Assembly: GCA_003132865.1 (NCBI GenBank)
Contig: PKYZ01000570.1
Location: forward strand, 1-11,330
Direction of reading: 5' to 3'
Length of the DNA stretch: 11,330 bases
From: Bryobacterales bacterium
GTDB lineage: Bacteria; Acidobacteriota; Terriglobia; Bryobacterales; Bryobacteraceae
In this document: piece by piece, positions 7,080-11,330 of the stretch
How the letters are laid out: the number at the start of each line of letters is the position of its first letter
How positions within the stretch are numbered: the first letter of the stretch is position 1
The notes under the pieces: generated by a model
Told to the model about the DNA's origin: nothing
The model's database searches: none
Seen by the model: the letters and a program-made list of their open reading frames with translations, nothing else
Position numbers and translations under genes: made by a program

Positions 7080-7090
7080 GGGTGTTCAGA

Positions 7091-7119
7091 ATGCTAGTCG
7101 AGATTCGGATAAATGTCAA
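7091..7119 (-). promoter_or_regulatory. Sigma-70-type promoter of the 757-residue gene
   Basis: On the minus strand TTGACA (7114-7119), a 17-base spacer and TAGCAT (7091-7096), ending 11 bases before the ATG at 7079. The predicted transcript would have a leader of only a few bases. An inverted repeat AAATG-TCAAG-CATTT (7111-7125) overlaps the -35 box and could be an operator, though it is short. Confidence 0.55.
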
Positions 7120-7190
7120 GCATTTTTGTGCGTTTTTATGCGATCGAGGTGACCTCCAGATTCCCATCTCCAGCGCGCGCTCGCTATCCC

Positions 7191-7199
7191 TGCTAACAT
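7191..7199 (+). promoter_or_regulatory. Extended -10 promoter of hypCDE
   Basis: TGCTAACAT (TGn plus a -10-like hexamer) ends 9 bases before the hypC ATG, and is preserved with the same spacing in the duplicate at 4650-4658. No -35 box and no ribosome site are seen, so a nearly leaderless transcript is likely. Confidence 0.45.
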
Positions 7200-7208
7200 A
7201 TGTTCCAA

Positions 7209-7484
7209 ATGTGCCTGGCCATACCGGGGAAGATCGTCAGCCTGCATGATGCGCAAGGCCTCAAGATGGCCAAGGTGGACTTCGGCGGCGTTTTCCGCGA
7301 AGCCTGCCTCGAATATCTGCCGGAAGCCGCCCTCGGCGATTACGTGATGGTGCACGTCGGCTTCGCCATCAGCCGCGTGGATGAAGAAGAGGCTGCCCGC
7401 ACTTACCAGGTCCTCCGCGAAATGGACCAGCTCGCCGAACTCGGAGCGGGCGAGCCGCCGGAAGAACCCCATGAAGTACCTTGA
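7209..7484 (+). CDS. hypC: Hydrogenase maturation chaperone HypC
   Basis: Small chaperone (91 residues) that with HypD builds the Fe(CN)2CO group and carries it to the hydrogenase large subunit in the cytoplasm. The start was set at 7209 rather than the in-frame ATG at 7200, because the essential N-terminal Cys must follow the initiator Met: the protein then begins [10 protein letters not shown]. The conserved later segment [20 protein letters not shown] is at about residues 43-62. The tail after residue 75 is acidic and Pro-rich. It overlaps hypD by 14 bases, pointing to a hypCDE operon. No ribosome site stands before the ATG, but a TGCTAACAT box ends 9 bases upstream. A broken copy of the first third of the gene is at 4668-4763. 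Confidence 0.96.
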   Translation: MCLAIPGKIVSLHDAQGLKMAKVDFGGVFREACLEYLPEAALGDYVMVHVGFAISRVDEEEAARTYQVLREMDQLAELGAGEPPEEPHEVP

Positions 7485-8595
7485 CGAGTACCGCGACGGG
7501 CGGCTGGCCGCCACGCTGGTCGGGGAAATCCGGCGGACCGTCACCCGCCCATGGACGCTCATGGAGGTTTGCGGCGGACAGACGCACTCCATCGTCAAAT
7601 ACGGCCTGGACGAGCTGCTGCCCGCCGAAGTCGAGTTGGTGCACGGGCCGGGCTGCCCCGTTTGCGTCACGCCGCTCGAAATGCTCGACCGCGCGCATGC
7701 CATCGCGCGCCGCCCCGGCGTGATCTTCTGTTCCTTCGGCGATATGCTGCGCGTCCCCGGCTCGAACGGCGATCTGTTCCAGATCAAGGCCGAAGGCGGC
7801 GACGTCCGCATCGTCTATTCACCGCTGGACTCGTTGAAGCTGTCGCGCGCGCATCCCGATAAGCAGGTGGTGTTCTTCGGCATCGGCTTCGAGACCACCG
7901 CGCCGGCCAATGCCATGTCCGTCTGGCAGGCGCGCGCGCAGGACCTCGCCAATTTTTCGCTGCTGGTTTCGCACGTGCTGGTGCCGCCCGCCGTTACCGC
8001 GATCCTCGAATCGCCGTCGAATCGCGTGCGCGCCTTCCTCGGCCCGGGACATGTCTGCGCCGTCATGGGCTGGACCGAATATGAGCCGCTGGCGGCGCGC
8101 TATCGCGTGCCGATAGTGATCACCGGCTTCGAGCCGCTCGATCTGCTGGAAGGTATCCTGATGGCGGTTCGCCAACTGGAAGAAGGCCGCGCTACGGTGG
8201 AGAATCAGTACGCGCGCGCGGTCACCCGCGAAGGCAATGTGGAGGCGCGCAAAATGATCGGGCGGGTCTTCGAGGTGTGCGACCGCGCCTGGCGCGGCAT
8301 CGGCGTCATCCCGCAAAGCGGCTACCGCCTGCGCGACGAGTTCCGCGCACACGACGCCGAGCAGGTCTTCGATGTCGCCAGCGTGCAGACCGAGGAGCCA
8401 GCCGTCTGTATCAGCGGCCAGGTCTTGCAGGGCCACAAGAAACCGCACGAATGTCCCGCCTTTGGGACCCAATGCACGCCCGAAACCCCGCTAGGCGCCA
8501 CCATGGTCTCCGCCGAAGGCGCCTGCGCGGCCTATTACAACTATCGTGGCGTGGGCGCGCGTGCCCGCGGCGATACGGCTGCGACCGCAGATTGA
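7471..8595 (+). CDS. hypD: Hydrogenase iron-ligand assembly protein HypD
   Basis: A [4Fe-4S] scaffold protein that, in complex with HypC, assembles the iron with its cyanide and CO ligands. 374 residues from the ATG at 7471; the frame is open 90 bases further upstream but that part lies inside hypC, and GGAAG at 7470-minus-10 is a reasonable ribosome site. Motifs: CGGQTH (34-39), GPGCPVC (59-65), [10 protein letters not shown] (89-98), GFETTAPA, then the C-terminal iron-sulphur region with CISGQVLQG, a [10 protein letters not shown] segment, CTPETPLGA and [10 protein letters not shown]. All expected cysteines are present. Overlaps hypC by 14 bases and is followed by hypE after 6 bases. Confidence 0.97.
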   Translation: MKYLDEYRDGRLAATLVGEIRRTVTRPWTLMEVCGGQTHSIVKYGLDELLPAEVELVHGPGCPVCVTPLEMLDRAHAIARRPGVIFCSFGDMLRVPGSNGDLFQIKAEGGDVRIVYSPLDSLKLSRAHPDKQVVFFGIGFETTAPANAMSVWQARAQDLANFSLLVSHVLVPPAVTAILESPSNRVRAFLGPGHVCAVMGWTEYEPLAARYRVPIVITGFEPLDLLEGILMAVRQLEEGRATVENQYARAVTREGNVEARKMIGRVFEVCDRAWRGIGVIPQSGYRLRDEFRAHDAEQVFDVASVQTEEPAVCISGQVLQGHKKPHECPAFGTQCTPETPLGATMVSAEGACAAYYNYRGVGARARGDTAATAD

Positions 8596-8601
8596 ATCCC
8601 C

Positions 8602-9648
8602 ATGCCCGACGACTTCGCGCTCACCTGCCCCCTTCCGATCGCTCATCGCAAAACGATCGTCATGGGCCACGGCAGCGGCGGCCGCCTGACCGCCCAACTG
8701 GTCCACGACCTCTTCCTTCCCGCCTTCGACAACCAATTCCTGCGCAAACTCGACGACCAGGCGGTGCTGGACCTCGGTGGTGCCCGCATCGCTTTCACCA
8801 CCGACTCGTTCGTGGTCACCCCGCTGTTCTTCCCCGGTGGTGACATCGGCAAACTGGCCATCCACGGCACAGTCAACGATCTGGCCATGAGCGGCGCGCG
8901 CCCGCTCTATCTCTCGGCCGCCTTCATCATGGAGGAAGGACTGCCGCTCGACGAACTTTCCCGCATCACCGCGTCCATGTCGGAAGCGGCCAAGGCCGCC
9001 GGTGTGTCCATCGTCACCGGCGACACCAAAGTCGTCAACAAAGGCTCCGCCGACAAGCTCTTCATCACCACCACCGGGATCGGCCTGGTGCCCGACGGTG
9101 TCGCGATCTCGGCTTCCTATGCCAAAGCCGGCGACAAAGTGATCCTGAGCGGCACGATCGGCGATCACGGCATGGCTGTCTTCTCCCGCCGCGAGAATCT
9201 GGAATTCGAAGCGGCCATCGAATCCGATACCGCGCCCTTGCACAGGCTGGTTGAGGCGATGCTCGAAGCCGGCGAGATTCACGCCCTGCGCGATCCCACG
9301 CGCGGCGGCCTGGCCACCACGTTATGCGAGATCGCCGGTTCGGCGGGCGTCGGGGTCGAGATTCGCGCGGCCCGCATCCCGGTCCACGAAGAAGTGAAGG
9401 CGGCCTGTGAGATCCTCGGCATGGACCCGCTCTACGTCGCCAACGAAGGCAAGTTGGTGGCCTTCGTCGCGCCGGCCTCGGCGGACGCCATCCTGGCGGC
9501 CATGCGCCGCACGCCGGAAGGCCGCGATGCCGTCATCATCGGCGAGGCCGTCGCCGCCCATCCCGGCATGGTCTTGCTGAAAACCGAGATTGGCGGCAGC
9601 CGCGTGCTCGACTTGCCCTTCAGCGAGCAATTGCCGCGCATCTGCTGA
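8602..9648 (+). CDS. hypE: Carbamoyl-dehydratase HypE
   Basis: Converts the carbamoyl group delivered by HypF onto its C-terminal cysteine into a thiocyanate, using ATP, and donates cyanide to the HypC-HypD iron. 348 residues, the usual length. Motifs of the PurM/AIR-synthase fold are clear: MGHGSGGR near residue 21, the TDSF segment, GGDIGKLAIHGTVNDLAMSG, TGDTKVV, GDHGMAV, and DPTRGGLATTL. The protein ends in PRIC, the conserved tail with the acceptor Cys as last residue. It starts 6 bases after hypD without an evident ribosome site, so translation is probably coupled. The needed partner HypF is not in this window. Confidence 0.97.
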   Translation: MPDDFALTCPLPIAHRKTIVMGHGSGGRLTAQLVHDLFLPAFDNQFLRKLDDQAVLDLGGARIAFTTDSFVVTPLFFPGGDIGKLAIHGTVNDLAMSGARPLYLSAAFIMEEGLPLDELSRITASMSEAAKAAGVSIVTGDTKVVNKGSADKLFITTTGIGLVPDGVAISASYAKAGDKVILSGTIGDHGMAVFSRRENLEFEAAIESDTAPLHRLVEAMLEAGEIHALRDPTRGGLATTLCEIAGSAGVGVEIRAARIPVHEEVKAACEILGMDPLYVANEGKLVAFVAPASADAILAAMRRTPEGRDAVIIGEAVAAHPGMVLLKTEIGGSRVLDLPFSEQLPRIC

Positions 9649-9711
9649 GGCCGTTCGCGGGCTTGCGCCGCAAGTATTGCATTTTCCGCCGCAGCTATCT
9701 ATGCTGCGATT
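9649..9711 (+). promoter_or_regulatory. Gap between hypE and histidine kinase: weak hairpin and putative promoter
   Basis: A small stem CTTGC/GCAAG (9662-9674) followed by a T-rich stretch could be a weak terminator for hypCDE. TTGCAT (9677-9682), 17 bases, then TATGCT (9700-9705) resembles a sigma-70 promoter placing the transcript start at or very near the kinase ATG at 9712. Both are imperfect matches. Confidence 0.3.
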
Positions 9712-11330
9712 ATGGCCCCTCCCGCCAAACCGGCGTTCTTACGGATAGCCCTGGTTGCGGTATTGGCGGCCGTGCTGGTGCTTCTAGCCGTGCTGCAATA
9801 CCGCTGGAGCCTGGAGATCAGCCGCGCCGAACGCACGCGGATCGAAGCCAGCCTGAACACTTCGGTCAGCCAGTTCCGGCAGGAGTTCTATCGGGAGCTG
9901 ACGCAGGTTTCCACCGCGTTTCACAGCGACCCCACGACCGAACCGGACGACTTTTGGTCGAGCTACGCGGAGCGCTATCAGGCGTGGGCGCGCACCGCCA
10001 CGCATCCCGATCTGGTGGCCAACGTTTTTGTTTGGCAGGCTGGCACCACCGGGGATTCGCGGCTGCTGCAGCTTCGCCCAGCGGACGGCGAGTTTGAAGC
10101 GGTTGTCTGGCCTGCCTCGCTGGCGGGCTTGCGTGCGGGCATGGAACGCATGGAAGAGGAAGCGCGGCAGACTCCCGGACCGGGCCCCGAGGGCGCCCCA
10201 CCCGAGCTGCGATCCTTTGCATGGACTCTGGAAGAGCGCATCCCCGCGCTGGTGCGTCCCATCTACAACTTCTCGGGGCCCCGGCGGCGGCCCGGGACTG
10301 GTCCGCCGGGCCCACGGGGCACGCTGCCACCGCGCGTTGTTCTGGGGTTCGCAATCGTGGAACTGAACCGCGCGGCGATCGACCGTCTGCTCGGGGAGTT
10401 GGCGCAACGTTATTTCGCCGGGCCGGACGGCTTCATTTACAACGTCGTGGTGGTGAGCGGTGCGCCGGACCGCAACGTCATCTATCGTTCCGATCCGCAA
10501 CTCACGGCCGTGTCTCTGAACCCGCCGGATGCCCGCGCCGCGCTGGTGCCCGCCACACCCTTTGAGAACCGCGCCATTGAAGGGATGCCGCCGCGGGATG
10601 CCGCCGCTCGGACGCGGGGTGGACGCGGCGGCAGGAGTGGCGGCAATCGCGGGGCGTTCATAGCGCGCGCGCGGGGCGCCCTCATTCTGCCGTCGGTGGC
10701 CGAGGCGCCGTGGCAGTTGTTGGCGCGGCATACGGGCGGCTCGCTCGAAGCCGTGGTGGCCGCCGACCGCCGCCGCAACCTGCTGCTGAGTTTCGGCGTG
10801 CTGTCCCTGCTTGCCGTCAGCATGGCGCTGATCATCGTCTCCACGCAGCGTGCGCGGCGTCTGGCGCGGCTGCAGATGGAGTTCGTGGCGGGAGTTTCGC
10901 ACGAACTGCGCACGCCGGTGGCGGTGATCTGTTCGGCGGCCGATAACCTGGCGGAAGGCTTTGTGGGCGCCAAGGACCAGGTGAAGGAATACGGCGCCTT
11001 GATCCGCAACGAAGGGCGCAGGCTCGCGGGCATGATCGAACAGATCCTGCGCTTCGCCGCCGGGCAATCGCGGCCGGTGAGCTACGACCTGGGACCGGTG
11101 CCGGTGCCGGAGGCGGTTGCGCGCGTGCTGGCGAATATCTCGGCGCTGCCGGAAGCGGAAGGCTTCACGGTGGAGCGCGAAATCGGCCCGGATCTGCCTC
11201 CCGTGCAGGCGGATGCCGCGGCGCTGGCCCACTGCCTGGAGAACCTGATCTTGAACGCATTGAAGTATGGGGGGGAGCAACGCTGGGCGCGCGTCCGCGC
11301 CGGGAGGACGGACGGCGGGTCGCGCGTGCG
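9712..11330 (+). CDS. Membrane sensor histidine kinase (3' end outside window)
   Basis: Two-component sensor; the frame is open from the ATG at 9712 to the window edge (539 residues). Membrane segment 1 is at about 10-29 and segment 2 at about 356-378, enclosing a periplasmic sensor region of some 325 residues with no domain I recognise. The kinase part follows at once without an evident HAMP domain: the H-box FVAGVSHELRTPVAV has the phospho-acceptor His at 397, and the N-box LENLILNALKYGG has its Asn at 515. The G boxes are beyond the edge. The sensor region contains Pro/Gly-rich stretches (about 155-166 and 188-207) and an Arg/Gly-rich stretch (about 302-315), probably flexible loops. A response regulator is expected downstream. 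No sequence evidence links it to hydrogen sensing; it may simply be a neighbour. Confidence 0.92.
   Translation, partial: MAPPAKPAFLRIALVAVLAAVLVLLAVLQYRWSLEISRAERTRIEASLNTSVSQFRQEFYRELTQVSTAFHSDPTTEPDDFWSSYAERYQAWARTATHPDLVANVFVWQAGTTGDSRLLQLRPADGEFEAVVWPASLAGLRAGMERMEEEARQTPGPGPEGAPPELRSFAWTLEERIPALVRPIYNFSGPRRRPGTGPPGPRGTLPPRVVLGFAIVELNRAAIDRLLGELAQRYFAGPDGFIYNVVVVSGAPDRNVIYRSDPQLTAVSLNPPDARAALVPATPFENRAIEGMPPRDAAARTRGGRGGRSGGNRGAFIARARGALILPSVAEAPWQLLARHTGGSLEAVVAADRRRNLLLSFGVLSLLAVSMALIIVSTQRARRLARLQMEFVAGVSHELRTPVAVICSAADNLAEGFVGAKDQVKEYGALIRNEGRRLAGMIEQILRFAAGQSRPVSYDLGPVPVPEAVARVLANISALPEAEGFTVEREIGPDLPPVQADAAALAHCLENLILNALKYGGEQRWARVRAGRTDGGSRV
10582..10607 (+). repeat. 13-bp perfect tandem duplication in the kinase sensor region
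   Basis: GGGATGCCGCCGC occurs twice in direct succession (10582-10594, 10595-10607). Because 13 is not a multiple of three, the two copies are read in different frames (GMPPR, then DAAA). Confidence 0.85.

Noticed and set aside
7471..8595. An upstream start for hypD at 7381 giving 404 residues
   Set aside because: The added 30 residues lie inside hypC in another frame and are not HypD-like; [10 protein letters not shown] at 7471 is the typical start.
8491..9282. A 263-codon minus-strand frame across hypD and hypE
   Set aside because: Shadow of two well-supported genes; composition is biased and no domain is seen.
9784..11280. A 498-codon open frame on the minus strand
   Set aside because: It lies fully antisense to the histidine kinase, whose plus-strand frame has recognisable H and N boxes. 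The minus-strand product is rich in Arg, His and Gln with no domain and is a by-product of high GC.
1..11330. CRISPR arrays, tRNA or rRNA genes, transposases, phage or toxin-antitoxin genes
   Set aside because: No spaced repeats, RNA gene signatures or such protein motifs were seen on either strand.

Overview
The window looks like chromosomal DNA from a GC-rich soil-type Gram-negative bacterium, most plausibly an acidobacterium of the Solibacter/Bryobacter kind. The reasons are a hya-type uptake hydrogenase locus, a PEP-CTERM (exosortase-sorted) protein, a bactofilin and a GGCAGGCT-type palindromic repeat. The taxonomic guess is inference.

Layout. (A) 1-2858, plus strand: the 3' end of a membrane-bound group 1 [NiFe] hydrogenase operon: large subunit hyaB (5' end outside the window), cytochrome b subunit hyaC and maturation protease hyaD, tightly packed or overlapping. 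(B) About 2855-7200, mostly minus strand: a 4.3-kb block unrelated to hydrogenase. It holds a PEP-CTERM protein whose signal peptide appears frameshifted, a broken VOC/glyoxalase fragment, a zinc-ribbon bactofilin, and a 757-residue membrane protein of unknown function with a PKD-like domain. Two decayed hydrogenase gene fragments are scattered in it: a ~43-bp piece of hyaC (3628-3670) and a ~130-bp piece of the hypC promoter and 5' end (about 4634-4763). (C) 7209-9648, plus strand: hypC-hypD-hypE, the maturation factors that build and deliver the Fe(CN)2CO group. (D) 9712 to the end: a membrane sensor histidine kinase, cut by the window edge.

How it works together. HyaB and an upstream small subunit (not in the window) oxidise H2, and HyaC passes the electrons to the quinone pool. 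HypE makes the cyanide ligand, the HypC-HypD complex assembles the Fe(CN)2CO moiety, and HyaD removes the 15-residue C-terminal tail of HyaB after nickel is loaded. hypA, hypB, hypF and the small subunit are presumably outside the window.

The main unusual signals are signs of rearrangement. The hydrogenase and hyp blocks are separated by an island that contains fragments of genes from both sides. The 757-residue gene sits between two direct copies of the hypC start region. hyaD carries an in-frame insertion made of three palindromes. No CRISPR array, tRNA, rRNA, transposase or obvious new defence system was seen.
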